64,000 bases of DNA. Source: Epiperipatus broadwayi (taxonomy: Eukaryota; Onychophora; Udeonychophora; Euonychophora; Peripatidae). Of the stretch, positions 35,224 through 50,081 are shown piece by piece. The DNA is taken from the NCBI GenBank assembly GCA_028023455.1, contig JAQFVV010006203.1:12192348-12256347 (forward strand). The letters are read 5' to 3'. A model generated the notes under the pieces. That model saw nothing but the letters and a program-made list of their open reading frames with translations, had not been told where the DNA came from and made no database searches. Made by a program: the position numbers and the translations under genes. How positions within the stretch are numbered: position 1 is the first letter of the stretch; every line of letters begins with the position of its first letter.

Positions 35224-38200
35224 ATATGAAATAATTATTAAGTTGACTAATATATCACTAATTAAGATGCAAAACATAGGGTTAATTTTAGGTCATACTG
35301 TATCTTAGCAACTAAACATGAAGGAAATAAAATTAGAATTCAATTTTATAATTATTAATTATGATACATTTAACAATAATTGAATGCAAAATCGTGAAAT
35401 CAAATAGTACATTCAACACATGCTAATTATCTGTAGTTGATTCTATTATAAAAGCTAAAGCAAATAATTACCAAATTATTTCTTTCTTTTACAAATGTAC
35501 TAGTCACTACGCATAATTATTTTGCTGTGTTCGAATTCTGAATACATTAAAAAGATAGATCAATAGTTTGAATGATTTTTTCCTTGTTTATAAAATCTTC
35601 ATGAACAGAGAAGTCTAATATCATAAGAAAAGAGTAAATAAATTACTCTTTAATATTAATAATAATAATTTCAAAAATGAGAGTATCTTTAATAGAGTAA
35701 TTTTGAATTTTAAACAAGATAAATCAAATATTAAAAACAAAATTATATATTCAAATAAATTATTTTAAGATTTCAAGTTATTTAAAATGTATCATTAGTA
35801 AAGCCAATTTGCCATAGGATCCAATGCTTTTATCTTAACCTAAAGTAATGTAATTACTTATTCCTACTGAAAGGCCTAAAATATATGTATTTCATCTATA
35901 TAATTCAAAATTCAATTTCAATTTATATTAAACTAATTTATGAAAGTTGTCAACATCATGCAAGAGGAATGTTTAGGAACAATGGAATATGCTGATTGCC
36001 TCACCAATGATTGATGACCAGAAAATAAAGAACTTTATTCTTAATGAACATTACTTCACAAATTATGGAAATGAATAGGACAATATCATAAACTTTTAAT
36101 ATGTCATATCATCTTCATGTATCATGATCCACAAATATCTAATTTTATTTCATTTGCTTCTAAGATCTACTTATGTTGTGATAATCCAGTTTGGGAAATC
36201 CTTAGATGAAAATAAAATGAAAAGATCAGGTTAAATTTTTTTTATTTAATAGAATTTAGATCTTCCTTGTAAAGCAACTTGACCAGGGTAATTAGTAAAC
36301 TTAATATGATGGTAAGATTTTATTGTTCTTCATATTAAATTCATTCACTTATGACAAGACAGAATTTTTGTTTATTACTAACTTGATTAATTTAGTAATA
36401 TTTGTTTATTTATTCTTTATGAAAATGATTAACATCCTTGGATGAAATGTCTTTTCTTTCAATAATAGGGGCTACATATAGATGGGGAGGAGTCTTATAA
36501 AAATGGAATTCCCTCAAAAGAATTCGATAGTACAAAAATCTTCATTTATACTTATATTGTTTAAATTAAATTTTCTAGTTAGTATTATAATTTTTGAAAT
36601 TATAAAATTTCATTTACTGTTTTTAACTAATTAAATATTGTTTGTGTTATGATACATATCTACTATAGGGATATGGGAAGGTATTCTTTTAAATTTTATT
36701 TACTAATATAGTAAAAATGTATGTAATCACTCATAATTATAAATCCTAATATATATAAAGATAAATTTAAATTATTGTCAGTTAATAAATATTGTTAAAT
36801 TTTTCTTCTTTTAAGAAAGTTTCCGAGTTATGTAAATTATTTATTTTATTTTCATTTTAGGTTGAATACACATACCCATATATATATCATCCTAACTTAA
36901 CATCATAATAACTTAGTTGAAAGTAAATTTCAGAATCTATTGAGATTATATTAAGTATTATTATTACTATAGGATATTGATGGAACCCCTGAAGATAATT
37001 AAGTGCAAAATCCTCCCTGAATTCATATGCTGAGCATAATGGAATAATCAAAAGAGGTGTAGATTGGATGAACCGGACTAAATTGTATTTATATTTAATA
37101 TTTAGATATTAAATTATCTTATTTGAAATAGATGCAATCATGAATTAAATTTTTATCACATCATTTATGGCATCCTAAATGAAGACCCTAAGTCTGACTA
37201 TAGTTAGATGCATTCACCTTCTTTCCTTAAGGGAATGCGAACCATTACAGTAAAATATGTTCAACATTAATGTGTTGTCTAATCTAAATACTGGGAGTTT
37301 TGGTCTATTGTTGTCCTTGTTTTAAAATGTTTTACTTTACATACAATTTTATGTCTAGAATTCAATAATAACAGTGGATAAACAGAGAACAATGGACTAG
37401 TAATCAATAAATTCATTGTTAATGTGTGCAATACAAGACTGATGGTTTATATCTGTCATCCTTCAACTCAGAAGAGTTCTTGTTGGCATCTATCATACCA
37501 TATTCTCTTAATAACTAAACCAGTCATAGTCAAATAAGCATACTTATGGCAATCCTTTAATTGGAAACAAAAATTTACTTATTATCACTTTATTTTAGTT
37601 AGTAATGTTGTTTTTCAGACTATAACCTAATTGTGCTTCTCATTGATTACAAATTTGTAGACAATCAACGATCATATTTATAATCATGTTGACTGTTGAA
37701 TAGAGTGCCATATCAGTGATAGTAGTTATCAGGAATATAATTAGATTTAAATTAGTGTCTTGCTTTGATATAATTGGTTATGAAGTATTTAACGATTTTG
37801 TTCATTTCAATTACTTCCTAATCAGTTACATATAATCTAAGTTATCTATTATTTATAGATAATAAAAAACTAAATGTTCATTTCATATTTAGAGGTTGTT
37901 TAAACTAACGCTCGACTTTGATCCTCTGAATATTTAAATAGTGATTCTTATCATTTATTCTATAAATATATATAATCAACAAATCGAATCCTCTTCCTCA
38001 TTTAAAATTGTCTAATAAACTAAGCATATATATGAACAAATGCACTTTAAGAAAAAAGTGGCATCATTTGTGTTTTGGAGTTTATTTAGATATTTAATTC
38101 CTTGGAATTTTCAGTTACTACCTGTTCAGTTACATATGTTTGTTGGTAAAGTCGATATATTATTTTTAAGATTATTTTCATTTTTTGATTTGTGCTTTTA

Positions 38201-38880
38201 ATAAAATTTATCAAAATTACAAAGATTTAATGGTGAAACTTTTTTTTGTTAAAAATTTAACTGAATAAAAAGATGAAAAAATAGTTACCAAATTGGACAT
38301 ATGTGTAATTTTATAAAACATATTGAAAATGTTAAGTAATAAAAATAATATTAGCATACAGACATTTTATAAAATTCTATATGATCAAATGTTATAAAAA
38401 GGTTATAATAAAACCTCATATAGTAACATTTTTAGAGAAATATTTTTCATGAATATATTTCAAGCAATATATTAATTTATCTAAAACAATTTTAAACATA
38501 ATATAAAAGTTAGATAAATTTATGCTACTTTAATATTATATATAACAACTGAAATTTGTATAATTTATCTTCAGGTTTTTTAAATTATATAGTTATTCAA
38601 TGGAAACCCTTAAAAAATGACAGTCACATTTTACCTAAGTTACAAAAGGTATAAAATCATGCTCTTATATTAAGATTATATAACCTTGGTCAACAACTTC
38701 TGTTTTAAAAATGAGAGATAATAAACATATTTAATTTTTGCATGTGATTGCAATAATTACTCATTCAGTAATGGTAATTTATAATAATTACTAATATTGA
38801 TAATGAAGGTAAATATTCTGAAATTGAGAGTCACATTTAATTTCTAGACACTGATAGTAATGCAAATATATATATATATA
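35224..38880. other. P450 intron 3, feature-poor AT-rich stretch
   Basis: Long AT-rich sequence with no gene or repeat boundary recognised. It ends in an AT dinucleotide run (about 38866-38880). Confidence 0.5.
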
Positions 38881-39000
38881 TTAAAGCAGTCGATCTGATG
38901 CTCAGATCGAGCTTCACAGCCCATTTACAATCTCCTACCACCAAACCATGTTTAAACCCCATCCTTATGTGTGTATACATATTTACTAATATATATTTTG
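38881..39000 (+). repeat. Start of an LTR-like repeat with terminal hairpin
   Basis: Directly after an AT run comes TTAAAGCAGTCGATCTGA (38881-38898) and its near complement TCAGATCGAGCTTCA (38902-38916). It resembles the hairpin at 62795-62830. How far the repeat extends to the right is unclear, perhaps to 39250. Confidence 0.45.
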
Positions 39001-41679
39001 CCTCTGCTTAACTATTTAAAATAACTGACGTAGATATATTTATATCTTAATGCAAATAAATTTAACAAATAAATATTTAATGTTGTTTTAATGTGTATGC
39101 GTGCATAATGGATATATATATATTTTCAGTGTGGGAAGATTCCTTATAAATCATATAAATAGTCATATTATTCATGTATATTAAAATTCATATATGTAAT
39201 TTATTATTTATATATTTAATATTAGCGGTTAGAAAATGATGCAATTCTTTTAAGAAGTTTCTTGAAAACAATTACCCAGAAAAACCCATTAGTTAGAATT
39301 AAAATTTACAATTTGTAATAGTAAAGTAAAAATCCATTAGTGGAAATTTTATCCACTCCAACTTGTTTTAAAATCATAAGACTTATTTTAAAACAATCGT
39401 TCAAAAAACTTGTAACAGGATTGCATTGTTTCCAAAAACTTACTAAACAAAAAGTATCTGATCAGCAGATTTCAACTTCGCTAAAGTGCTCAAATTGCTT
39501 CAGGTCCAGCAGCTAAGTGCTCTACTACATCATCAAGAAAAAGGGTATAAATACTGCTGGATTTGAATCCCAAAAAAGGGAGACAACCACAAAATAACGA
39601 TGGTAAACCTAATCCATGCTGGTTCAAATTTCAATTCAATGTGCAGTGAGTAGGGGAAATTTCACCTCCCCCCTCTGTTCCACAACATGCTCATTTCCGT
39701 AATAAAAGCTCTGGATCCCATACCTATGAACTTTCCGATGTCAATAAATTAAGTAAATAAAATGCTACCTGTGTGCCTGATTCCAAAACCTAGATCTAGT
39801 ATTTTAACTCCGATGAACATTCAAAGCATCAAGGACTGCCACTATGTATGAAAGATAAAAGAACTCTAGCCGCTAACCTCAGCCTTCCATAAGAATAATA
39901 ATCCTGACACTCTATTATGCAATTTCACATAAATTATTTATGATCATGTATTTCTAATTTATCCTAACTCTATATAACTTAACATCCACTATTATTGAGC
40001 CTCTATTTTAATATGTTATTTTTATTTTTCATGCAACAATAATCTTTATTCTCTTATTATATATTTTGTGTTTTAAATATGCCAATAACAGTTCCAACTC
40101 ACTAGCATATAATAGATTTCTTTTATTTTATTCCCACCATTTACAGGATGATTAAATTTAGCTTAAATTAAAAACAAGTCTTCTATGACTTACGCAGGTG
40201 CTCACGAGTTGGAAAAAAACAAACTCATTATGTTATAAAGTTATTGTAGGAAAACAGATCAACATCTGTTTTTCTAAAAATGTTTCTTTTATACCTTTTT
40301 AAATCATAACGCGCTAATTCTAAACATAAATGTTTTCTATATATGTAACTTTATCTTTATGTATTATCCCAGTTATTACTACCATCCCATTTGTTTCTGT
40401 ATAAAAATGTTTATTTTAGTAATGGCATTTATTAACCGAGACTTATACTTATTAAATGGTGTGGGGAAGTTATAAATAAATTAAAGTAAGGGGAAAGGGG
40501 AATCTTTCTATCTTAAGAATTATATAGTTTCATTAATTTAAATAATCCATGTCTGTTTAGCAATTAAATCATACCATTACATGGGATATTCCATAATACA
40601 TGGGCATTAATTAATTAAATAGTCTTTAAAGCTATATTTTATTATTCCAAGCATTGCATGCATATAGGCATCCTCGTTTTTATCTTATATATATTTGTGC
40701 TTCTTTATCCGGAGGTATTGCAAAGTCGAACCCCGTTATCCTTCTCAAAGTCCAAGAACCAGCTTTTAACCCCCCTGGGGACTTATTTGTTCATATGTGT
40801 GTGCTTTATATGGAGATCACTCTGGAAAAACCAGCCCAATAAATGCATAGCCGACCGCTCTTCGTTCATAAACCGAGTCTGCCAATGTCTGCAGAGTTAT
40901 ATCGGTATTTTCTTCAAATGAATTATATGAAACACATGCTAGGATCCGTGACTGGATCACATAAATATGGCGCCATGCATGCCCTGCCTCTTTTTGTTGT
41001 ATTTCTAATAAACCCATGAATATCCATAAGCTGTAATGTGATTTTTCTAAACAAATCTATTTCCACTATTTAAATGCGCATCTTTGTGATGACATTATTA
41101 TTAATATATTCATTAGCTATCCCACACACGTTTATCATTCCATAAACTAAATATTAATAAAATGTATTTTGTATGAGTTTAAGGCTTCATCCAAAATGAT
41201 AATTAAATTGGTTAAATGCTTGTTTTGTTCGTTCTGGGGGTGGAGTAGTATTTCAAATTTATATTTCTAAACAGTGCTAAGTCTTGTAGTCATCATTATA
41301 ATTATATATTATTGGCATAGCCACAATTATAAACAAAGTTATTTATTAAATCTAATTCCATAATCGATAAACAAAATGTAATGTTATTTCTCCATGACCT
41401 AATGTCACCTAAGATTTATGAGGCCAGTGATTAATAAGTAATGACACGCATTTATTTATGTTTTGTCAAATTAATAAATCTTGAATATATATATATATAT
41501 ATTATACATCTCAGAATCATTGTGTTCTTTTAGTTAAATTAATATCTTATTTAATAATTTATGCTAGTACTAGCCAGATGATCTCCCACTAATAAATAAT
41601 TAATGTGAAAGGTCACTATCTTTAATTGCTTTCAAATTATAATTCATGCTAAGTTGTTCCATCATTAAACTTAAATTAG
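39001..41679. other. P450 intron 3, mostly featureless
   Basis: AT-rich. Two less AT-rich patches stand out: 39470-39720, containing a B-box-like GGATTTGAATCCC at about 39558-39570, which may be an old SINE, and 40690-41020. Neither has a convincing coding sequence. Confidence 0.4.
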
Positions 41680-41900
41680 GGTCTCTTTGTCTCTCTGATG
41701 TGCGATGCTGGTGGAGAGAATTAAAATTAGATCAATATTATCAGGATTGTTGCTCATAAGTTGGTAGATCTGGAAAATAGGCAAATAGGGCAGAGTTCAT
41801 GAATGTTCCTGACTTATGTATCTTGCGCATGATTGGACTCAAGGTACTTTTGCCTAGATGCTAGATCTTGTTATGTGAACAGACAAAACCGACCGGTACA
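41680..41900. repeat. Repeat end abutting ATAT, shared with 48180-48414
   Basis: The last 65 bases, ending GATCTTGTTATGTGAACAG then CCGACCGGTACA, resemble the end at 48414 (GTTGTGTGAATG, then GACTGTTACA). Both are followed by ATAT. The repeat's other end was not found. Confidence 0.4.
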
Positions 41901-42435
41901 ATATATATATGTTGATTTTAAAGATAAGTCAATCAGTATTATTATCAGAAAATAACTTGTTGAAATTATAAACAATATTCAAAAATAAATGCATTCAATG
42001 CATAAAAGCAATATATATATATATGATGGATGACAATATCTATAAATATATTCACCTAGTATTCTATTGCCTAGATTATTCACGAACATGAAATTGCATA
42101 ATGAACATCATCCACTTAGACTAATGATCAACTTTGGCAGAAAGTACTATCATGAAACTTACAAATTTGTCACATAATCACTAAAAAGAATTAATATAAT
42201 GTTCTCATTATTTGTCAAATGCATACGAAGTCTGTAATTAAAAAAATGCTTTAACCTTTTTCACATGTGCCTTAAACATTTGTATAATAGTCGAACGATG
42301 TAGTTTTTGACTATATAGGTTAAAGCCTTTTTCTTTATAATTAGATAAGAATTGGGTTTTGGCAAACATACCATAAAATTATCATTGGAATTCATAGACA
42401 TTATTAAAAGTGCCACTATTTCTAATGAATATAGA
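41901..42435. other. AT-rich intronic sequence
   Basis: AT runs and no recognised feature. Confidence 0.5.
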
Positions 42436-42900
42436 ATGGCCTCTTTTGATATGACAGAACTCTGTGGATCAGTTAACTGTAAAGAATCAATAAAAATTAT
42501 CAATTAATTACTAAGAAACTTGAATACAAGCATGTATAAAAGGGAATTTATCATAGAATTCTTAATTTGGATAGATAACGACAACGTGATTACATACAAA
42601 GGACAACAAAATGAAATGACAGAATCATGGCCAATGGGCTTATCCATTTGTGCAATTGTATTTAGTCAGACCTTGGCTTACAAAGAAACAAGTATAATAA
42701 ACTCTATATTAAACTCACAGGAAAATTATATATATATACATTATGTGGACAATATCTTTGTAAATGTACCTCAAAATACAGTTAAGCACATGTTCACTAT
42801 TGAATTGGACAGTTGAACTGGAAGAAAATAATCAAATTCAATATCTGGATTTAAAATGAAAGCGGAGATATAAATGCACTCCAATATAAAATGATTATAA
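42436..42900 (+). mobile_element. Penelope-like element fragment (reverse transcriptase)
   Basis: Plus-strand translation from 42436 reads MASFDMTELCGSVNCKESI, the motif A block of Penelope-type reverse transcriptase. After an interruption comes a frame (42520-42816) with SWPMGLSICAIVFS (motif B, usually PMGSPLSP) and YIHYVDNIFVNVPQ (motif C, with the second Asp changed to Asn). Catalysis would be lost. The GIY-YIG domain is absent. It lies about 400 bases from P450 exon 3 and is the only Penelope fragment here on the plus strand. Confidence 0.7.
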
Positions 42901-43303
42901 CCCCTGCCCCTTCATATCAGAAGGTAGATAAACATAAAATCAAAAGTGCCTACATCTCATAAATTTGCAGGGTTAAAAACTTTTAATGCAACAATTATTT
43001 GTATTAATATGAATTGGGGAATAGGATAGTTAAAAGTAATCATTGATATAAGTGAAAGTCAGAAAATATTTTGGAAAGGTAAACTCAATCTTACAATAGA
43101 TGACTCTGGAGTAGAGTGAATAGAATTGATCTTGAAAGTGTATATTAATAGTAAATTGTCATAATTTATTAATATCAATTTTTTATACCTTATTTTCTTT
43201 CTAAAATTTAGTTTTAATTCTATAAACGTCATGTCAGGTTAATTATTTCAGATTAACTAATTTTAGTATGAATAAAGGTTTTTTAACTACTAAAATGACT
43301 TAC

Positions 43304-43747
43304 CAATGGAAAATGGCATGAAACTTTCTATGTTCACTTTTATAGAACCGTCTGCATTTAAAAACCGATTTGGATCAAATTTGTAAGGATCCTGCCAATA
43401 TTTAGGATCAAAGTGAACCGCAGTCAAATTAGGAATTACAAAAGAGCCTTTGGGAATGTCAAATCCTAATAAATTAAAATCTCTGATGGAAGTATGAGCA
43501 ATAGCTAATGGAATAATATTTGAATAACGTTGGACTTCCATAAGTGTCGCATCAGTGAACAGAAGCTTTTCTCTATCTTTTATAGTTGGTGATCGGTTAA
43601 ATCCGATTACTGAATCAATTTCACATTGAACTTTTTTCTGAATATCTGGGCAATGCATTAAATAGAGAAGTGCCCACCTTAATGTCGTAGAGGTACTTTC
43701 AGTTCCAGCTATAAAAAAATCGGTAAGAGATGCGATGAGTTGCATAT
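43304..43747 (-). CDS. P450 exon 3: I helix to start of haem loop
   Basis: Acceptor AG at 43749-43748 after TTAACTATTTC. The donor GTAAGT begins at 43303. The encoded segment starts at the end of helix G-H and includes DFFIAGTESTSTTLRW (I helix, oxygen-activating Thr or Ser), EVQRYSNIIPLA (K helix ExxR), DIPKGSFVIPN, the HFDPKYWQDPYKFDPNRF segment (PxRF region) and SFMPFSI leading into the haem loop. It is fully open and shows the CYP2 pattern throughout, so selection has probably kept it until recently. Confidence 0.93.
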
Positions 43748-46700
43748 CTGAAATAGTTAATAAAATCATTAAGTTTTGTTAACCTAAATTTTATTTAAAT
43801 TAAAACTATATTTGATTAGAAATGTGCTTATTTACTATTAGGATATTATAAAGCAACTATGTCTGCAGTAAATCATTTAGGTCATTTGTCTAATCTGCTG
43901 TCTAAAATAATTTACGCGAACCCACTTGAATAAAATGTATTGATATAGGGATAAAAGAATATATAATTTTTAAATGAAGATCAAAATTGTTTAAGTTATG
44001 GTATTTTTATGACTTCTTAAGGATATACAAGTCTAAAAAAAAGAATGTAAAAAATAATTAACAGTAACAAACTATTAATGTTGAATAAATATAAGTCAGC
44101 CAGAACTTTTTATTGGAACAAATCATCAAATCGAAATCGCTTTACTTTAATATATAATCTTTGAAATGACTTACATGATAATGAAAACAAAACGATTATC
44201 AGCAGGAAATATAAAAAAAATATCTTTTGAGTAAAGATGTGTCAGTGAGGGAATTAAAACCAAATAGATATACCATTCTGTAGAAATGCAGTACATATAG
44301 ATGCCAGGAGTTGTTAACTTAATAGTATCTAATAATAATAGTAACACTAAATTTAAAGTTAGGATTGTAACGATATAATTATTGCAATATATATAGAATA
44401 ATTAATTTTCGGGAACATCCATACAAAATAGTGAAAAAATATCCAGACTTTTAGCTACAATGTTTTCCTTTGCTTAGGTAAAAATATTAGTTTGTGATTA
44501 CTTCAAAAATATAAATAATTGTTGTATGAATGACAATACAACAATTATATATGCGTATCTTTGGTGTTATCACTGAATAACATCTCTCTCTAGTTGAAAG
44601 CAAATGTTGTGCTGAAGTAGTATATTTGCAATATTTAATATGTTTTTCATGAAAGATCTTACAAATTACATTGTTTAACCCATAAAAACATTTGCTTCAC
44701 CATATATATATATATATATGCGTGTGTGTGTGTGTGCATGCGTGTGTTGTGTGAAATAGAACCAGTTGCATATCCTAACTGAAATTCAAAAATAGAAAAT
44801 AAAATTATCACCTACCATTATGTTATTTCAGCAATGTGTCACTTTCTACATTTGAATTTCAGCTAATGATATGCAATAGGCTCAATTTCTTCTTTATTTG
44901 CGAGTTCTTAATGCTTAAAGCTTTGTTTTATTTACTCTGTATAAATAATAGAAAATATGTTTGATTATTAGTTATTAAGATTTTAACTAATTTATTTTTA
45001 CATTTCTTGTTTACATTATCTGGATTGCAATATATCTAATAATTTCAGAGATTATAGCTATGATGTTGACTTTTGGTTGACATTTTATCTATGTTGCTTT
45101 ATGCAGTCTTAATGTTTGTTTCACAGATAGTGCTGTAATAATGGAATGGTAGGTGACAGTGTTATGCACAGGAGTCACCTCACATCTAGATTAAAGTTAA
45201 TATTATAGTAGTGAATTCTTTATTATACTCACATATGTACACTAATGTTATTAACAAGAACTGACAGTATTTATAATTATGTATACATATATATTGAAAT
45301 ACTTTGCTGTATTTAATTTAATTCAAGTTGTGTATTTTAAGTTGTGTTGTAGTGACTCCAATATTATGAATATACATGCACACACCAATACTAAAAGATT
45401 TTTAAATTAACTATATTTTAATGTAACATTTTGTTTTAAAAAATATAAACTTTGTAAACAATTTTATTATCCTTCTGTTAAAATTTTTTATAGAGTTCAG
45501 AGACAATGCTTAATTAGTAAAATCTTTTTATAGAATCTAATCCCTTTAGTTAATTCAGAGTTTAAAACAATATATATACAGTTTTATTTCCATTAAGCAT
45601 TGTTGTTGATAAAATCCTATAATTAAGATAATTAATTTAAATTTTGTAATTAATGTAAACTGTTAGCTTATCTGAAAAAATATTTTCATCACTGGTTTTC
45701 TGATTGAGGATATTCTTTAAATTTCTGAGTGGGACAAACAACAAGTGGTGGAGCTATATAAAGAACCAACTAAAAATTATTAAATTATTCTATGCTATTC
45801 TAATGTATTCTATGCTGCCGACTTCATTAGACTCTGCTTTATTCAGCTTGCATTTTGATCCTGCCATGTTATACATGCTTTTTCAGGAAAATGAACTCTA
45901 GACCCACTCCAGTTGCCATATCTAAAACCATGTGTAGGTAAGGCAACCAAGAACAAAGTTAGTTCCAGCATAAACCTAGAACCATCAAATAATAAATTTG
46001 CCTGCCAAGCACTTCTCAACAGCAGATGAAATAAAATAAGATCCCATAAAACTATATCAATCTGCTAAGAATAAGTACTCATGTGAAAATAATTTACATA
46101 AAATGTAACAGTTCTCCATCTATGTCACAATGGTAAAATCTTTTCATGACCTATTTGTTCTTATATATATTGATAAGCCAGTGATAGAAGGGTGTATGCA
46201 AATTGTGTTTCATTAATTCTTTTTTAATATTTCTTAAAATATAATTTGTTTTATATCTCAATTTTATTAATTTTCTTTTACTAATTTTAGCCTTTTATAT
46301 AGATATCATAAATTATAAACATTCCTGATTATCCTTTAATGTCCTAAATTCTCTGACAGTTGATATCAGTTAATAAATGCTATAGTTTTTTTCTTTAGAA
46401 TAAGTTATTTTTTACTTGTAAAACTTAACAGTTATTAAAAAAAATCTTATAACAGATTTTCCCCTTCAATTTCATCATTGTTTTTAGACAAAAAATATAA
46501 GTTTTTTTTTTTTTTGATTTAAGAGAAGCTCAATATTAATATTTATTTATAAACATATATTTTAAGTAATAATATCTCAGAACTTGACATATTCATTTTT
46601 TTTCTTGATGTACATGGATGTGACTATAACTATTTTATATATGCGTTAACTGTTAATAATAACCATTTATCTGTGCTTATATCACATGTGTTGAAAAGAA

Positions 46701-48179
46701 AAAATATTCTGTTTGAGGGGGTGCATACAAATGATATAGTTTAGATACCATGGGAAGGTTTATTTATTTGTCCTTTTAACTAATTCTATTTTGCATTGGG
46801 CTCAGCTAACCTTCTTTCCATGCTCATTTATATATTTTTCCATAAGCCATGTTTATTTGCCATATGAAATTAGTAGTTACTATTGCTTATGCATTGGGTC
46901 AAGTGTAGTAGAGTTTCCCATGCCCATGTTTCTTGTCATGGCATGGGTTTTGCACAGCATATAAATTGTTTATAAAATTCAGCATATGTGAGATTATCTG
47001 ATAATAATGTCTTCCAATGTTTAATTAAGAATAAATGTTTTACATAGATATATGCACACAACTGTCAAACATATGGACAGTTCACTACTCAATTATTTAA
47101 ATAAGAAAATGAATTCAAAGAGAAGAATTAAAACAATCAACTGACAAAGACAATAACTATTTATTTAAAAAGATTTATACTAACTTTTAATTTCATTGAG
47201 CTAATTATAGTTCAAACCCATCCATTAATATGAGCTATTTATTATGTTTTGTTTTACTATTATTTTATTAATAAATGGTGTTATATTAATTGTTAGATTT
47301 GTCTGGCATTTGTTTAATATTATCTGCCTTACCAATTGTCTATTTTAATAAAAATCTCTATTCTCCCTAATCTAACAACAATAATTAATTTATATATAGG
47401 TGAAAGCTGTGTAGGCCCTTGTATGAATATTCAGATAAATCAAAAATAAATTTTCTAGACTAAAAAGAGCCACCCCATTATTCTTTTTAGAACTGGAACA
47501 CAAGTATCCAGAACTGTATATTAAAGCTGGTCTGATCACTTGAACTAAATATTCACAGATAGCAAGCATCCGGTACATAGGAATGAATTATTGGTAGTGA
47601 ATCCCATGAGTAAAGGCACATTCGAGCTGCATCTCTTAATGAATTTGTGTAGCACTATAGTCTCGGAAGTTATGCTACAAATTGTCAGTTTGTCCTCCAT
47701 AATATTATTTGTTCAGCATTGATCTGAACCTCAAATCTAGTTTATATAATACAATATGCATAAAGAACACATTTCTTGTTCCTTAAGTAATATGAATAGA
47801 TAAGTTTATTTATTGGTTATCATTCTTGTAAGATTTAACTTTTGGAAAACCGGATAGGAATGGCAGAGCATAATTAAGGCATCATTATAGATGTAGATGA
47901 AATTATCAATTTGTAATAATGTTAGAACTAAATGATTAAGTGCAGCCTACTGGAGAACTTATAGTTCACATATTCACCATATCACCTGCGAGTGGAGTAT
48001 CCAGAGCACTTGATTGTCATTATTAGTATTGTTTTACTATAATTAAATAATATTAAACATATTGATGTCTGTTGTCTTATTCACTCTGTTTGTATTGAGT
48101 CATTGTCAAATTTATTAATATACGCCTTATCTAGCCAGCCATAGATAGTGTGTGTGTTTAGTTAAGCTGTCAATTATTT
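43748..48179. other. P450 intron 2, 3' part, feature-poor
   Basis: AT-rich. A composite (AT)n-(GT)n microsatellite lies at about 44703-44752. No gene is recognised. Short open frames such as 45704-45901 lack family features. Confidence 0.5.
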
Positions 48180-48414
48180 AATTATTATTTCTTGAATCTC
48201 TTGCTCCACCCTTTGCTACTGTCAGCACACAAATTAAGAAACTCCGAGTGTGACCTCATATATGTCATTAATAGAGTAGTAAGTCTGGAAGCATTGGTAA
48301 AGGAGCTGAGGTGCGATCAGATTTGAGGTCTCAACCCCTCATCTAGATCAGCCTTGGTATAATTTGCCAAAACTCTGGATTTTGTTGTGTGAATGTACAA
48401 ATATGACTGTTACA
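48180..48414. repeat. Repeat end abutting ATAT, shared with 41680-41900
   Basis: Less AT-rich block ending GACTGTTACA followed by ATAT, alike in its last part to the sequence ending at 41900. It may be the 3' end of another LTR-like family. Confidence 0.35.
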
Positions 48415-48535
48415 ATATGCACTCAGACATTTATTTTATAATTTACATAAATATACTTCAATTAACTTTTAATAAAATTTAAAAAATGATTAAATTTTAC
48501 ATGTGTTTATTTGGCACTTATTGATATATATATAT

Positions 48536-50081
48536 TATAACGATCGAAATGAAAGTGAAGATCGAATCTAACCGCAAAAACAATATCTGCAACTACCAGG
48601 GCGCCATCTAGGCATTTGAGCCTAGAAAAATTTATAAAGTAGGCAGATACACGCTGTTAAGATTCCACTTTATTTAAATATTCCGATCGTTAGCCCAAGT
48701 CACTAGCTCAGTGGAGACGCAGAGATAAAAATCTATATCTTAATTTATATCTTAAATATCAATAAATAAAAGCCACTGCCAGAAATTAACACATAAAAAT
48801 ATTTATTTACGCACATATAAAATCATTCTAAATTCGAGGAATAGGTTTAACATTTTTAGATTTTTCTATTAATCTTTTAATTTTACATTTCACTAAGTTT
48901 CAATGAGTTTAATACTTTATTTAGATAGTCAAGTATGAATAGACTATATAGATCTGCATTTGAAAAGAAAATATTCTTCCCTGATTTAACCTTGGGCAAC
49001 AAATTTCGCAACCAAACTGGTGCCAATCCATCTGATACATTCATGTATTCAATGTAGCATGATACGACAACACAAAATACTATACTGTCAGGAATGTACA
49101 TCTGAACAATAAGTAGAAATAGAGAAGACATTGACTCTCCACCAACAGGAATGTGACATCTGTTGGCAAGTAGAACAATAAACAAAAAACTCCATAGGAA
49201 TGGACTGCGGTCTTCTGCCGACTTACAAACCCATCCATAGGCAAACAGAGGATGTGTGGCATATATCTATAATCCTGCCCGTAGCGGACCTCATACTACA
49301 TCTACTAATTACACAAATACATCCAATCCATTGAGCCAATTCAACCATGAAACGAATAACCTAAGATTACCCTCCCTTAATATAACTTTGCAATACTATA
49401 TAGCCATTCACGCCCGACTTAAATTTAACATTTAAATACGTTCGCACAAATGCATTTTATACAATTTGTTTTAAAATGTTGAGTACAGATCAGCTGCACA
49501 GATTCCACGGTCAAAAACATCCAAATTAAACACAATCGATCAAAATACAAAATCATCGATCATGTCAATTGCAAAGGGAATACACAATGCTCCGTGGCAT
49601 TCATCGTAAGATGCCCGCATTAACATCATTGACCTCTATATTCTAATCGACTGTGGAAACCACAACATAATCAACCGCTAACAAATCTATGCAACGTCTA
49701 TACCCTGACCTAAATTTCATCATTTAAAATTTAAACAACAAATAATTTATACAATAAGAAAAAAAAATGGAAATGATTTTTATCAATCGGAAAACATATA
49801 AAATTAAACATTATTAATTGATTTTAAACTTAAAAGTCAGATAGAAGTTCATAAGCTTTAACAAAAGTTCTTAGTTATTTTTAAATTTAGAGTTCATGTC
49901 AATATAGCTTACAGTAGAAGAGTCCAGGTTCCTGTTTTTAATTCCCGCGACATCTCCATTGGAAGATAATGTTCTGGAGGTAGCATTAGCTGGTTCCATT
50001 CTTGTATCAGGAGTCTTTTCATTTTATATTTTTTTTAAAACAAAAAAAAAATGAGAGAGAACGGCAAGTGCGTCTTACCAG
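48536..50081 (-). repeat. Solo-LTR-like repeat, TGTAAC family, truncated
   Basis: Starts TATAACGATCG after ATAT (48532-48535). Its GGCGCCATCTAGGCATTTGA block (about 48600) also occurs, inverted, near 52970-52990, and the ACTAGCTCAGTGGAGACGC block is shared with 18575. It matches the 18451-20475 copy until about 50081, where it is joined to a short piece of the opposite orientation. No coding sequence. Confidence 0.65.

Noticed and set aside
45704-45901. Possible small exon
   Set aside because: No phase-compatible P450 sequence, and the P450 exons already join to full length without it.
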